In this document: positions 1-9,014 of the stretch, piece by piece
Position numbering within the stretch: the stretch's first letter is position 1
How the letters are laid out: every line of letters starts with the position of its first letter
Assembly: GCF_023845585.1 (NCBI RefSeq)
Contig: NZ_JAMQHS010000018.1
Span: forward strand, 1 to 39,036
Reading direction: 5' to 3'
Source of the DNA: Clostridium sp. CMCC3677
GTDB lineage: Bacteria > Bacillota > Clostridia > Clostridiales > Clostridiaceae
DNA: 39,036 bases
The notes under the pieces: generated by a model
The model's database searches: none
Seen by the model: the letters and a program-made list of their open reading frames with translations, nothing else
Told to the model about the DNA's origin: nothing
Position numbers and translations under genes: made by a program

Positions 1-2
1 GA

Positions 3-872
3 CCTATGTATGTTGCAATTAGTGAGGGCTTCTTTGATAAAGAAGGAATTACCATAGATTTAGCAACTGGACAAGGCGCTGATAAAGTTATGCAAGCTGT
101 ATTAAGTAATAATGCTGATATCGGATTCTGTGGTCCTGAACAAGTAATTTATATTAATAATCAGGGAAGAGAAGATTATCCTGTAGTCTTTGCTGGGCTT
201 ACACAAAAAGATGGCTCTTTCTTAGTTGGGAGAAATAAAGAAACAAAATTTGATTGGAATACATTAAGAGGAAAAGAAGTTATTGGTGGAAGACCTGGTG
301 GAGTACCTGCTATGGCTTTAGAGTACGCTATGAAAAATAATAATATAGATCCTAAAACTGATGTTAATATGGTAACTAATATAGACTTTGCTGCTACTTC
401 TGGTGCATTCAAAGGTGGTACTGGCGATTATGTAGCATTATTTGAACCTACTGCTTCAATGCTTGAAAAAGAAGGTAGTGGATGTATCTTAGCATCTGTT
501 GGTGAAAATTCTGGAGTTATTCCTTATACTTGTTTCTTTGCAACTAAGTCTTACCTAGACAATAATAAGGACGTAATAGAAAAATTCACAAAAGCTATGT
601 ATAGGGGTCAACAATGGTATTTTTCTCATACTCCTGAAGAAATAGCTGACTCAATAATTCAATTTTTCCCTGGAACCGACAGAGATATAATTATAACAGT
701 TATAAATAACTATAATAAAATAGATGCTTTAGCTCATGATCCTTCAATTAAAGAAGAAAATTTGGATAGATTGATAGATATAATTCAAGAGTATGATAAG
801 TCATTAATTCCATCAAAACCTGATTTCAATAAAATTGTAGACAATAGTTTTGCTGAAAAAGCAACTAAATAA
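3..872 (+). CDS. ABC transporter substrate-binding protein, NitT/TauT (NMT1/SsuA-like), 5' partial
   Basis: This is the extracytoplasmic solute-binding component of an ABC importer of the nitrate/sulfonate/thiamine-precursor class. The frame is open at the left edge and starts in the first beta strand of the mature domain (MYVAISEGFFDKEGI, then GADKVMQAVLSNNADIGF), the usual opening of NMT1/SsuA-like proteins. The signal peptide, lipobox and some 50 residues are therefore outside the window. The rest, about 289 residues, looks complete and ends in a Lys-rich tail. The ATPase follows after 19 bp and the permease overlaps the ATPase, so this is one operon. The family is well supported. The substrate cannot be read from the sequence: aliphatic sulfonate, taurine, nitrate and pyrimidine precursors are all possible. 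Confidence 0.88.
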   Translation, partial: PMYVAISEGFFDKEGITIDLATGQGADKVMQAVLSNNADIGFCGPEQVIYINNQGREDYPVVFAGLTQKDGSFLVGRNKETKFDWNTLRGKEVIGGRPGGVPAMALEYAMKNNNIDPKTDVNMVTNIDFAATSGAFKGGTGDYVALFEPTASMLEKEGSGCILASVGENSGVIPYTCFFATKSYLDNNKDVIEKFTKAMYRGQQWYFSHTPEEIADSIIQFFPGTDRDIIITVINNYNKIDALAHDPSIKEENLDRLIDIIQEYDKSLIPSKPDFNKIVDNSFAEKATK

Positions 873-891
873 ATGTGATTGGTGATTTGCT

Positions 892-1659
892 TTGAGCTTG
901 CTTAAAATCTCTGATTTATCTATGAACTATCACTCACTAAAGGGTGAAACTAAAGCATTAAATAATATTAGTTTTGAAGTAAATGATGGTGAATTTATAT
1001 CAATACTAGGTCCATCTGGTTGTGGTAAATCTACACTTCTTAATATAATTAGTGGATTATTAAAAGCTTCTAGTGGATCTATACTTTATAAAGATGAAGA
1101 TATAAAAAACAACTTAAATAAAATAGGATATATGTTTCAAAAAGATCATTTATTTGAATGGTTAAATGTATGGGACAATGTCTTAATTGGACTAAAAATT
1201 AAAAAACAAATTACTAAGGAAGCTGTTGAAAGAGTTAATGGGTTAGTTGAGACCTATGGATTATCAAAATTTAAAGAACATTATCCTAACGAATTGTCAG
1301 GTGGAATGAGACAAAGAGTAGCTCTAATAAGAACATTAGCACTTAACCCTGAAATACTATTTTTAGATGAACCTTTTTCCGCTTTAGATTATCAATCAAG
1401 ACTTTTAGTATGTGATGATGTATTTAAAATAATAAAAAAAGAAAAGAAAACTGCAATAATGGTAACTCATGATATATCTGAAGCTATTTCTACTTCTAGT
1501 AGAATACTTGTGTTATCTAAAAGACCTGCACAGGTAAAAAAAGATGTGGATATAATGTTTTCAAAAAAAGACATCACTCCTTTTGAAAGAAGAAAAGAAC
1601 CAGAGTTTAGAGGTTACTTTAATGATTTATGGAAGGAGCTTGATCAATACAATGAGTAA
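892..1659 (+). CDS. ABC transporter ATP-binding protein (SsuB/TauB-like)
   Basis: This 255-residue cytoplasmic ATPase energises the importer. It shows Walker A GPSGCGKST at about residues 40-48, a Q-loop MFQKD, the signature LSGGMRQRV, Walker B ILFLDEP followed by the D-loop SALD, and the switch histidine in MVTHD. The length is normal for the NitT/TauT ATPases. The chosen start is TTG at 892, six bases after GGTGA; no better ATG exists upstream. The end overlaps the permease start by 8 bp, which suggests translational coupling. The ATPase assignment is certain; the substrate is not. Confidence 0.93.
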   Translation: MSLLKISDLSMNYHSLKGETKALNNISFEVNDGEFISILGPSGCGKSTLLNIISGLLKASSGSILYKDEDIKNNLNKIGYMFQKDHLFEWLNVWDNVLIGLKIKKQITKEAVERVNGLVETYGLSKFKEHYPNELSGGMRQRVALIRTLALNPEILFLDEPFSALDYQSRLLVCDDVFKIIKKEKKTAIMVTHDISEAISTSSRILVLSKRPAQVKKDVDIMFSKKDITPFERRKEPEFRGYFNDLWKELDQYNE

Positions 1660-2452
1660 AGAACATGATATATATTTGAAAAAATTAAAACACAATAAAA
1701 TAAAGCTTGTAATTACTAGACTTTTAATATTAGTTATTTTTATAGCACTTTGGGAAATTGCAGGTGACTTAAAATGGATTGATCCTTTCCTAACTTCTAC
1801 TCCTTCTAGAATGTATAAATCGCTTGTATCTTTTTATGCTGATGGCACTTTATTGCGTCATATCTGGGTAACCTGCTATGAAACAATACTTGGCTTCACT
1901 TTAGGAACTGTTCTTGGAACAGCAATTGCCGTAATTTTATGGTGGTGTCCTTTTGCGTCTAAAGTATTAGACCCTTATTTAGTAGTATTAAATGCCTTAC
2001 CTAAAGTTGCTTTAGCACCAATAATTATATTTTGGGTTGGTAATGGTACTACTGCTATAATTGTAATAGCCTTATTAATTTCTATTGTTACTACAATTAT
2101 AAGTGTGTTAAGTGGATTTAATGAAATAGACAGTGATAAAATCATGCTTATGAAAACTTTTAGGGCATCTAAACTTCAAATTTTAAGACATTTAATTTTT
2201 CCTTACTCCATTCCCGTTTTTATATCAGCATTAAAAATTAACGTTGGATTGTCATGGGTTGGTGTAATAATGGGAGAATTTTTAGTAGCTAGAGAGGGTT
2301 TAGGTTTTTTAATTGTATATGGTGGTCAAATTGCCCAATTGGATATGGTTATGATGAGTATAATAATACTTTCTGTGATTGCTTTTATAATGTATGAAAT
2401 AGTAGCTTTTTTAGAAAAACGTTTAATTAAAAATAAATCTTTAGAGAAATAA
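1652..2452 (+). CDS. ABC transporter permease (SsuC/TauC-like)
   Basis: This 266-residue integral membrane subunit has about six hydrophobic segments and the EAA-type cytoplasmic loop in the region DSDKIMLMKTFRASKLQILRH, the site that docks the ATPase in BPD-type permeases. The frame is open further upstream, but ATG 1652 overlaps the ATPase stop and is preceded by AAGGAG at 1633-1638, so it is the preferred start. An alternative TTG at 1640 lies too close to that ribosome binding site. A strong hairpin terminator follows 75 bp after the stop and closes the operon. Confidence 0.9.
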   Translation: MSKEHDIYLKKLKHNKIKLVITRLLILVIFIALWEIAGDLKWIDPFLTSTPSRMYKSLVSFYADGTLLRHIWVTCYETILGFTLGTVLGTAIAVILWWCPFASKVLDPYLVVLNALPKVALAPIIIFWVGNGTTAIIVIALLISIVTTIISVLSGFNEIDSDKIMLMKTFRASKLQILRHLIFPYSIPVFISALKINVGLSWVGVIMGEFLVAREGLGFLIVYGGQIAQLDMVMMSIIILSVIAFIMYEIVAFLEKRLIKNKSLEK

Positions 2453-2527
2453 GTGAATTTCATGTCTAAATATTCAGATTAATTAATAATTCCGAGTTTT
2501 TTGTAGAAAAATTCACTATACTCACTC

Positions 2528-2574
2528 TAATAAAAGATTTTTAGAATTATTTCTGAAAATCTTTTATTATTTTG
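2528..2574 (+). terminator. Intrinsic terminator of the ABC importer operon
   Basis: The arms are 2528-2546 and 2551-2569: 19 bp with a single G-T wobble and a TTAT loop. A T-rich run follows. It lies between the permease and lrgA on the coding strand. Confidence 0.85.
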
Positions 2575-2690
2575 GCTTTATAAACCTTTTACTTATTGCT
2601 CAACAAGTGATAAATTATATAGGTGAACTTATTGTTTAGAAATTATATTTTTAAATTTTAAATTTAATACATAGTTTTGGGGAGGAAAAG

Positions 2691-3077
2691 ATGAAATTAT
2701 TTAAAGAAGCTTTAATTATTTTAATTATTTATTTACTAGGAGAATTTTTATCATCTTTCTTTAAATTACCTATACCCGGTAATATTTTAGGAATGATTAT
2801 ATTATTTTTATTACTATGCTTTAATGTAATCAAAGTTGATAATATCTCAAACGTATCAGATTTCTTACTAGATCATTTAGCATTCTTCTTTATTCCTGCT
2901 GGCGTAGGACTTATGACTTCGTTAAATATAATAAAGTCTAATTGGTTAAAATTGCTTATAGTTTGTTTATGTACAACTATAATAATTATAGCCTCTACTG
3001 GTTTAATAGTTCAATTTATATCAAAAAAATCAAAACATCAAAAAAGGGGAAGTGAAATAATTGGACATAATAATTAA
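2691..3077 (+). CDS. lrgA: CidA/LrgA family holin-like protein
   Basis: A 128-residue hydrophobic protein with four predicted membrane segments. The first opens MKLFKEALIILIIYLLGEFLSS and the second contains the family-typical PIPGNILGMIILFLLL. The loop AFFFIPAGVGLMTS is also characteristic of CidA/LrgA. The start ATG is nine bases after GGGGAGG. The family acts with LrgB in control of murein hydrolase export and autolysis, and in some species in pyruvate import. Here it overlaps lrgB by 17 bp. No LytSR two-component pair is seen nearby, so its regulation is unknown. Confidence 0.92.
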   Translation: MKLFKEALIILIIYLLGEFLSSFFKLPIPGNILGMIILFLLLCFNVIKVDNISNVSDFLLDHLAFFFIPAGVGLMTSLNIIKSNWLKLLIVCLCTTIIIIASTGLIVQFISKKSKHQKRGSEIIGHNN

Positions 3078-3774
3078 TAACATCTTATTTGGCTTAGTGC
3101 TTTCTTTAATCGCATTTGAAATAGGCATATTTATAAATAAAAAAACAGGTGTTGCTTTATTAAATCCATTACTTATAGCAATTGCATTTATAATATGTTT
3201 CTTATTTGCATTTAATATAGATTTTAGTACTTATAATGAAGGTGGACAATTCATTAATATGTTTTTAGGACCTTCAACAGTTGTACTAGCTGTTCCACTT
3301 TATAAGCAAATAGAATTACTTAAGAAAAATGCTGTAGCTATTTTTTCTGGAGTATTTTTAGGAAGCATTATTGGAATGTTTTCTGTAATGGGAATATCTT
3401 ATTTCGTAGGATTAGATTCTACTATAATAAAATCTTTAATTCCAAAATCTGTAACAACACCAATAGGTATTGAAATAAGTAGCAACTTAGGTGGACTAGT
3501 TCCTATTACTGTACTTGCAATTATAATTACTGGAATTATGGGTGCTATATTAGGACCTGCTATATGTAAAGTATTCAAAATTAAAGATAAAGTAGCAATT
3601 GGAATATCAATTGGTACAGCTGCTCATGCTGTAGGTACTACAAAAGCTTTAGAACTTGGAGATACAGAAGGTGCTATGAGTAGCCTTTCAATTGGCGTTG
3701 CAGGTCTTATGACTGTATTTATGGCTCCATTATCTTATCACTTAGCAATATTTATGTATCATTTTATAAGATAG
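3061..3774 (+). CDS. lrgB: LrgB/CidB family membrane protein
   Basis: A 237-residue membrane protein, partner of LrgA. It has about seven hydrophobic stretches and the family motifs FLGPSTVVLAVPLYKQ, SLIPKSVTTPIGIEIS and GTAAHAVGTTKALELG, which match LrgB. The start is TTG at 3061, preceded by GGGGAAGTGA, inside the end of lrgA, so the two are probably co-translated. It ends 57 bp before a bidirectional hairpin. Confidence 0.92.
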   Translation: MDIIINNILFGLVLSLIAFEIGIFINKKTGVALLNPLLIAIAFIICFLFAFNIDFSTYNEGGQFINMFLGPSTVVLAVPLYKQIELLKKNAVAIFSGVFLGSIIGMFSVMGISYFVGLDSTIIKSLIPKSVTTPIGIEISSNLGGLVPITVLAIIITGIMGAILGPAICKVFKIKDKVAIGISIGTAAHAVGTTKALELGDTEGAMSSLSIGVAGLMTVFMAPLSYHLAIFMYHFIR

Positions 3775-3831
3775 TTAATATAACTTATTCTTGTAAAATA
3801 ACATTTTATAAAAAATAGTATCCATCTAATA

Positions 3832-3880
3832 AAAAAGACATTGCAAAATCAAGTGAAAATTGATTTTACAATGTCTTTTT
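3832..3880. terminator. Bidirectional terminator between lrgB and topB
   Basis: Arms 3832-3852 and 3860-3880 give 21 bp with one wobble, with A5 on one side and T5 on the other. It can end lrgAB on + and, together with the adjacent MITE, topB on minus. Confidence 0.85.
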
Positions 3881-3896
3881 GTAAATGACTCTGTTT

Positions 3897-4019
3897 TAAA
3901 TATGTGTTGATATATACAATAGGTAAAGTGGCATTGTAATTGGATTTTGAGAATTCCTAAGTTCAATTACTCAGTCCATTTTATTTATTTATATATCAAC
4001 ACGCTACTAAAACATAGCC
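3897..4019. mobile_element. MITE-like inverted-repeat element, copy A
   Basis: About 123 bp with imperfect terminal inverted repeats. The left end reads CTCTGTTTTAAATATGTGTT and the right end, in reverse complement, GGCTATGTTTTAGTAGCGTG, both followed by TGATATATA. The internal parts also pair partly, so the whole element can fold as one long hairpin. It carries no coding capacity. A second, longer copy lies at 23101-23317. The GGCTCT-type ends resemble termini of ISL3-like elements, but the family is a guess. The right end stops 7 bp before the topB stop codon. Confidence 0.7.
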
Positions 4020-4025
4020 TTTATT

Positions 4026-6182
4026 TTATATAAATTCTATCATCCAATTAAAATATCCTGTTTTCTCATTTTTTTCATATCTAAAATATGCTGAAAAAGT
4101 ATTTCCTTTTTTGCTCTTTAAATTTCTAAAACCTACTTTTCCATTTTTAAGTAATAAAGCAACCATTTCTTTAGAAACTTTTTTACCAAAGGATGATATA
4201 TATTTATCATCTTTCCATATTGTATACTTACATCCATTTTTCCAATTTGTACATCCAAAGTTTTTTTCATTTTCAATGACTGAATTTCCACATACAGGAC
4301 ATTTTCCAATCTCCTCTGCACCTTCTGGAAGTTCCACTTTAAATTTAGATAAAGCTGATGTATCCTTTTTGATTTTATCAACAGCATTATTTGTAAAATC
4401 ATATATCAAACTCATAAAATCAGACTTTTTAAATTTACCTTTTTCTATATCAGATAATGTGCTTTCAAGTCTTCCTGTATACTCAAGATCTAAAAGTTCT
4501 TGAACTGGAAATATTTCAACTATATTTATGCCTAATTGAGTGCATATAAGACTTTTGCCTTTAGTTCCTATGTATCCAATATCTTTAAGTTTTTTGATAG
4601 TTTCTGCTCTAGTTGCTGGAGTTCCTATACTAAATCCATTTAATATGGATTGCATCATCTCCTCAGAATCTTCTTTTCCCTCTATGCCCTTACCACAAGT
4701 TTCCATGACCCTAAGTAATGTTTTTTCTGTATGATGCTTTGGTGGTTTTTTAGTTACTTTATTTACTTTATTTGATACTATATCTACTTTCTCATCTACA
4801 TTAACCATAGGAAGTATTGTATCTTTAGTATCTATTTTTTCAACTACTCTCCATCCCTCTACAAGTTGAACTTTTCCTTTTGATATAAATTCTCCTTGTA
4901 TTTCCTCATTATATGGTTTTAATCTTATCTTTGTTTCTTCAAACTCTGCAATAGGCATAAACTGCATTATAAATCGATTTTTAATAGCATTATAGACAAT
5001 TTCTTCATCTTTACTAAGTCCATTTGGCTTAATATATGTTGGTGTTATTGCACTATGGCTTTCAACCTTTGAATTATCAAATACTCTTTTAGTTTTTATA
5101 AACTTAATCTCTTTTTCGTAAGGTAATCCTGTTTTTAATGTATTTAAAACTTTCCTTGCTCTGTCTTCTAAGCTCTCTTCTAAGACCACGCTTGCTGTTC
5201 TAGGATAAGTTGTATATTTCTTTTCATAAAGGCTTTGTGCAACCTTTAATACTTTGTCTGATGTCCATCCTTTATACTTACTTGTTATATATCCTTGTAA
5301 ATTAGATAAGTTGAAAAGATATGGTGGATAATCTTTCTTTTTTTCAGTTTGTTTGTCTATTATAGTTGCATTAGTTCCATCTAGTAATTTTACTAAATTA
5401 TCTAAAACACTTTTATCTTCAAACTTTTCTGATTCCTTTTCATAATATAACCCATCAAATTCTTCATTACTTGAATTTTTAAATGTAGAAGTTAATTTAT
5501 AGTAAGTAGTAGCTTCAAAATTCTCTATTTCTTTATCTCTGTCATATATTATCTTTAACGTTGGTAATAATACTCTACCTATGTTAATAGTTTTATTTTC
5601 TTCAAATTTATACTTCAATGTACTAACAGAAGTTAAATTTATTCCAATAATCCAATCTGTCCATTGCCTTCCTATTCCTGCATCCTGCAAAAATTGCATT
5701 TCTTTATTTTCTTTTAAACTCCCCATCCCTTTTTTTACTTCATCTGGAGTCCATTCATTTAACAATAATCTGTATATTGGCTTTTGTATATTTAAATAAT
5801 TAAATAATTCATCTGCAATTACTTGCCCTTCTCTATCAAAATCCGTAGCAGATATAACTCCGTCTACATCTTCTTGCTCTATTAATGACTTTATTATATT
5901 AATTTGTTTTGCAGCGCCTTTATCTTCAACTGTTCTATCAATATTATCACACTTTACCTTATATTGAAAAGATTCAGGAATAAATGGAAACTTCTCCATT
6001 CTCCATCCCTTCATATTTTCATCATAATCTTTTGCATCATATAATTGCAAAAGATGACCAAAAGCCCAAGTGATATAGTACTCTTCACCTTTAAAATAAC
6101 CATCTTTTCTAGTTTTTATATTTAACGCATCTGCAATATTTTTTGCAACAGAAGGTTTTTCTGCAATAATTACCTTTGCCAT
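4026..6182 (-). CDS. topB: DNA topoisomerase III (type IA)
   Basis: A 718-residue type IA topoisomerase. The N-terminal Toprim domain opens MAKVIIAEKPSVAKNIADAL and carries the acidic triad region SATDFDREGQVIADEL. The catalytic tyrosine lies in KKYTTYPRTAS near residue 330. After the core there is a four-cysteine zinc-ribbon-like tail (CPVCGN, then GCTNWKNGC) and a C-terminal segment typical of bacterial TopB. The start ATG 6182 has an excellent AAGGAGG. The role is decatenation and resolution of replication and recombination intermediates. It is monocistronic in appearance, between a terminator and a MITE. Confidence 0.96.
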   Translation of the reverse strand: MAKVIIAEKPSVAKNIADALNIKTRKDGYFKGEEYYITWAFGHLLQLYDAKDYDENMKGWRMEKFPFIPESFQYKVKCDNIDRTVEDKGAAKQINIIKSLIEQEDVDGVISATDFDREGQVIADELFNYLNIQKPIYRLLLNEWTPDEVKKGMGSLKENKEMQFLQDAGIGRQWTDWIIGINLTSVSTLKYKFEENKTINIGRVLLPTLKIIYDRDKEIENFEATTYYKLTSTFKNSSNEEFDGLYYEKESEKFEDKSVLDNLVKLLDGTNATIIDKQTEKKKDYPPYLFNLSNLQGYITSKYKGWTSDKVLKVAQSLYEKKYTTYPRTASVVLEESLEDRARKVLNTLKTGLPYEKEIKFIKTKRVFDNSKVESHSAITPTYIKPNGLSKDEEIVYNAIKNRFIMQFMPIAEFEETKIRLKPYNEEIQGEFISKGKVQLVEGWRVVEKIDTKDTILPMVNVDEKVDIVSNKVNKVTKKPPKHHTEKTLLRVMETCGKGIEGKEDSEEMMQSILNGFSIGTPATRAETIKKLKDIGYIGTKGKSLICTQLGINIVEIFPVQELLDLEYTGRLESTLSDIEKGKFKKSDFMSLIYDFTNNAVDKIKKDTSALSKFKVELPEGAEEIGKCPVCGNSVIENEKNFGCTNWKNGCKYTIWKDDKYISSFGKKVSKEMVALLLKNGKVGFRNLKSKKGNTFSAYFRYEKNEKTGYFNWMIEFI

Positions 6183-6250
6183 GCCTTACCTCCTTAAAAT
6201 CACTACTCTATTTATTATCTTTTACCAACATATATATTAACATTAAAACA

Positions 6251-6301
6251 AAAATAAGGCTAGCTTACTGCATTCCCGTCTGCAGCAACTAACCTTATTT
6301 T
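6251..6301. terminator. Bidirectional hairpin between topB and the TspO gene
   Basis: Outer arms are 6251-6263 and 6289-6301 (AAAATAAGGCTAG against its complement, one wobble), with further pairing inside (CTGCA/TGCAG). Oligo-A and oligo-T flank the stem on either side. It ends the tspO transcript on minus, upstream of topB. Confidence 0.8.
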
Positions 6302-6331
6302 TTAGCATCTTTCTAATCCTATTAGAAAAAT

Positions 6332-6832
6332 CTACATTTCATTTAACATCCATACATAAAAATTTAATACTCCAGCATAGGTGAGCCAAAGTAAATATGG
6401 AATAAATAACAATCCTGCAATTTTATCTTTATTATAAAATTTAATAAATGTTAAAACTGCAAAAAATAATATTATTAATAATTCAATAAAAGCTATTCCA
6501 TATAATCTTAATCCAAAAAATATGAAGACCCATAAAAAATTTAATAATAGCTGTATAGAATACGTAAATATTGCTGAGCTTATATCAATCCCTCTATATT
6601 TAAGTATATATACTCTGTAACAAGCTATTCCTATTAATATATAGAGAATAGTCCATACAATAGGAAAAACACTTCCTGGTGGAGCAAAAAATGGTTTATT
6701 TAAGCTATCGTACAACTCTCCCATATATGGCATTATAACATTTATAAAACTAGCTATTATTAATGGTATTCCTATTGATAATATTAATGGTATAAGAAAT
6801 ATTTTTTTAGTTTTCTTTTTTTCTTCTTTCAT
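6332..6832 (-). CDS. tspO: TspO/MBR family membrane protein
   Basis: A 166-residue protein with five membrane segments. Family motifs are NKPFFAPPGSVFPIVWTILY after TM1, LNFLWVFIFFGLRL in TM3-4, and the C-terminal PYLLWLTYAGVLNFYVWMLN, which contains the conserved W-x-x-Y-A and terminal Asn. TspO proteins bind porphyrins or other hydrophobic ligands and are linked to stress responses. The ATG is preceded by GGAG, and that ribosome binding site lies inside an inverted repeat (see the separate entry). The gene lies 158 bp downstream of the kinase pair on the same strand. Confidence 0.92.
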   Translation of the reverse strand: MKEEKKKTKKIFLIPLILSIGIPLIIASFINVIMPYMGELYDSLNKPFFAPPGSVFPIVWTILYILIGIACYRVYILKYRGIDISSAIFTYSIQLLLNFLWVFIFFGLRLYGIAFIELLIILFFAVLTFIKFYNKDKIAGLLFIPYLLWLTYAGVLNFYVWMLNEM

Positions 6833-6950
6833 ATCAACACTCCATAATTTTAAAAAATAATACTTATCTTTTATTTAATTTATATGTTGATTTTTTTAAA
6901 ATTATGTTTAATTGGTGCTACGCCATCCTTTTTTAGTGGAGAGTTGATAT
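6831..6950 (-). promoter_or_regulatory. Nested inverted repeats in the tspO leader that could mask its ribosome binding site
   Basis: On the minus strand the outer arms are 6950-6937 (ATATCAACTCTCCA) and 6844-6831 (TGGAGTGTTGATAT), pairing 13 of 14. The inner arms 6905-6891 and 6857-6843 pair perfectly over 15 bp. The downstream outer arm contains GGAG and the first two bases of the tspO start codon, while the upstream arm supplies CTCTCC. The folded RNA would hide the translation start. It could instead be a relic of a mobile inverted repeat. Confidence 0.5.
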
Positions 6951-6989
6951 TTTAGAATGACATTCTTTAAGACTTTCTAAAAATATAGT

Positions 6990-9014
6990 TTAATCCATAT
7001 ATATATCTGAAAATTCTATATCTACTTTTTCTTCTATATTATTAATTTCTAAATCACAATTTACATCTGAAGAATTAACATCACATGCAATGGGAAAGTT
7101 TATTACAAATAGATTTTCTTTTTCATCTAACTCTAAAGCAAGCTCTCCCCCTTGTAATTCTGTCAATGATTTACTTAAGAATAAACCTAAACCACTTCCC
7201 TCTTTAGGTCTATTGAAAGATTTATTTATTCTTGTAAATTTATCAAATATATGAGGTATTGTGTCTTCATCAATTCTATTTCCGTTATTCTCAATTTTTA
7301 TTGTAACTAAATTGCTTTCTTCTATGCCTATAGTCACATTTATATGGCTACCTTTTTGTCCATATTTTACAGAATTCGAAATAATATTTAATACAATTCT
7401 TTCAATCATATCTTTATCACATTTTACATATATCTCTTCTTTTTCTGAATCAAATATTAAACCTATTTCAGCTTTATTTATATATTTATTACATGCAATA
7501 GTTATATTTTCAACTACTTCAACAATATTATAAATTTTAAAATCTGGTTTAAGATATCCCTCTGACACTCTATTTGTGTCTATAAAATTATTGATAGTCC
7601 TTATTAGTCTTAAGGAATTCTGTCTTATTATTTCATTATTTTTACTTACATTATCAACTTTTTTCTGCTTTAAATAAATCTCATTAAGTTGTATCGCTGA
7701 ATATATTAAATTTATTGGAGTACGTAATTCATGAGAAATATTAGAGAAAAACTGATTTTTTAATTCCTCTTCTTTTAAATACTTTTCTAGTTGATTTTTC
7801 ATAGCTTTAGTCTTATTTAATTCAGTTACATCATGTGCATATAATAACTTATTATTTTCATCTATATCTATTATAAATAGAGTTACCACTATATCAGCAT
7901 TTTTTAATTTAAGATCACTTATGCATATTTCTTTTTCATTACTATGATATAAATTAAAATTGAAATTTTCTAAAATAAATTTTTCTAAACTAATTCCTAT
8001 AATATTTTCTTTATTTATATCATTTAATAATTTTAATCCTGCTTTATTTATATATTGTAATTTATTCTTTGAAAATAAAAGTACACCATCATATACAGAA
8101 TCTATCAATTTATTATAATTGCTCTCACTTTTTTCTATCATTATATTAGTATCATTTAATATTCGATTACGCTTCTTTAATGTTCTATGTAACTCTAAAT
8201 TCACTTCATGCGTTCGTTCTAAATTCACTTTCATATTTTTCATTGGCTCATTAATCATATAATTTACTATACCCTTAAATAATATATAAAATGCTAATAA
8301 TTTCAATCCTCCAGTTATTATAATTGATTTATTGCTACCAATTAAAATTGTACTAGCTATATATGTTAAATACCTTAAAATTACATATAATTTTAAATTT
8401 TCAATGAAATCTTCACTTGTTAAACTTTTGTAATTTCCTAAAGTCTTTATCATATATAAAATCACATAACTAATTACAATTATACTCACTATAGAAAAAA
8501 TAATTGAAATTTTTGTATTTATATATATATACTTATGAACACTGCAATTCATTATTATGAACGTTATAATAAATATACCTAAAAAAACTGGTATTGTTTT
8601 TTTCAAATCTTCTTTTTTATTGGTAAAGTAAAAACCTAAACATTGTAATATTATTTCAAAATAATATATTATAACTCCTAAACATATATACTGGGTATTT
8701 GAAGCAGCATCAAAATTTAAAATTAACCTTGATAATTTTAATGACAAAATTAACCCTACTAAAAGAAGTTCAAATGATATATACTCAATAAATAAATTTT
8801 TGATTGTATTTTCTTTAATAAAACATATGTAACAAATTGCTAATACAATTGATAAATATATTAATGTATTGACTAACAAATACAATTTATATTGTTTACT
8901 AATATAAAAATATAAATTATAAATTAAGTATATTATAAATTCAATAGATAAAATTTTAATTTTTGTACCTAATTTTAAACTAGACAGATTTAAATCTTGT
9001 TGCATCTTACTCAT
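6990..9014 (-). CDS. Membrane sensor histidine kinase with PAS domain
   Basis: A 674-residue kinase. Residues 1 to about 250 hold roughly eight hydrophobic segments of MASE-like type, followed by a coiled coil (LERTHEVNLELHRTLKKRN) and a PAS-like region (YNKLIDSVYDGVLLFSKNKL onward). HisKA then has the phospho-acceptor His in NISHELRTPINLIY, and the HATPase has N-box NIISNSVKYG and G2 GSGLGLFLSKSL. The G1 box reads ENNGNRI instead of D-x-G-x-G, so ATP binding may be altered. ATG 9014 follows AAGGAG and overlaps the upstream kinase by 8 bp. No response regulator is adjacent. The start and family are firm; the signal is unknown. Confidence 0.88.
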   Translation of the reverse strand: MSKMQQDLNLSSLKLGTKIKILSIEFIIYLIYNLYFYISKQYKLYLLVNTLIYLSIVLAICYICFIKENTIKNLFIEYISFELLLVGLILSLKLSRLILNFDAASNTQYICLGVIIYYFEIILQCLGFYFTNKKEDLKKTIPVFLGIFIITFIIMNCSVHKYIYINTKISIIFSIVSIIVISYVILYMIKTLGNYKSLTSEDFIENLKLYVILRYLTYIASTILIGSNKSIIITGGLKLLAFYILFKGIVNYMINEPMKNMKVNLERTHEVNLELHRTLKKRNRILNDTNIMIEKSESNYNKLIDSVYDGVLLFSKNKLQYINKAGLKLLNDINKENIIGISLEKFILENFNFNLYHSNEKEICISDLKLKNADIVVTLFIIDIDENNKLLYAHDVTELNKTKAMKNQLEKYLKEEELKNQFFSNISHELRTPINLIYSAIQLNEIYLKQKKVDNVSKNNEIIRQNSLRLIRTINNFIDTNRVSEGYLKPDFKIYNIVEVVENITIACNKYINKAEIGLIFDSEKEEIYVKCDKDMIERIVLNIISNSVKYGQKGSHINVTIGIEESNLVTIKIENNGNRIDEDTIPHIFDKFTRINKSFNRPKEGSGLGLFLSKSLTELQGGELALELDEKENLFVINFPIACDVNSSDVNCDLEINNIEEKVDIEFSDIYMD

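Noticed and set aside
3..2452. Naming the importer as thiamine-precursor (ThiXYZ) or sulfonate (SsuABC) specific
   Set aside because: The binding protein is truncated, no TPP riboswitch or sulfur-assimilation gene is seen, and the family does not reveal substrate from motifs alone.
2691..3774. A LytSR-controlled lrgAB promoter
   Set aside because: No convincing -35/-10 pair or LytR repeat was found in 2575-2690.
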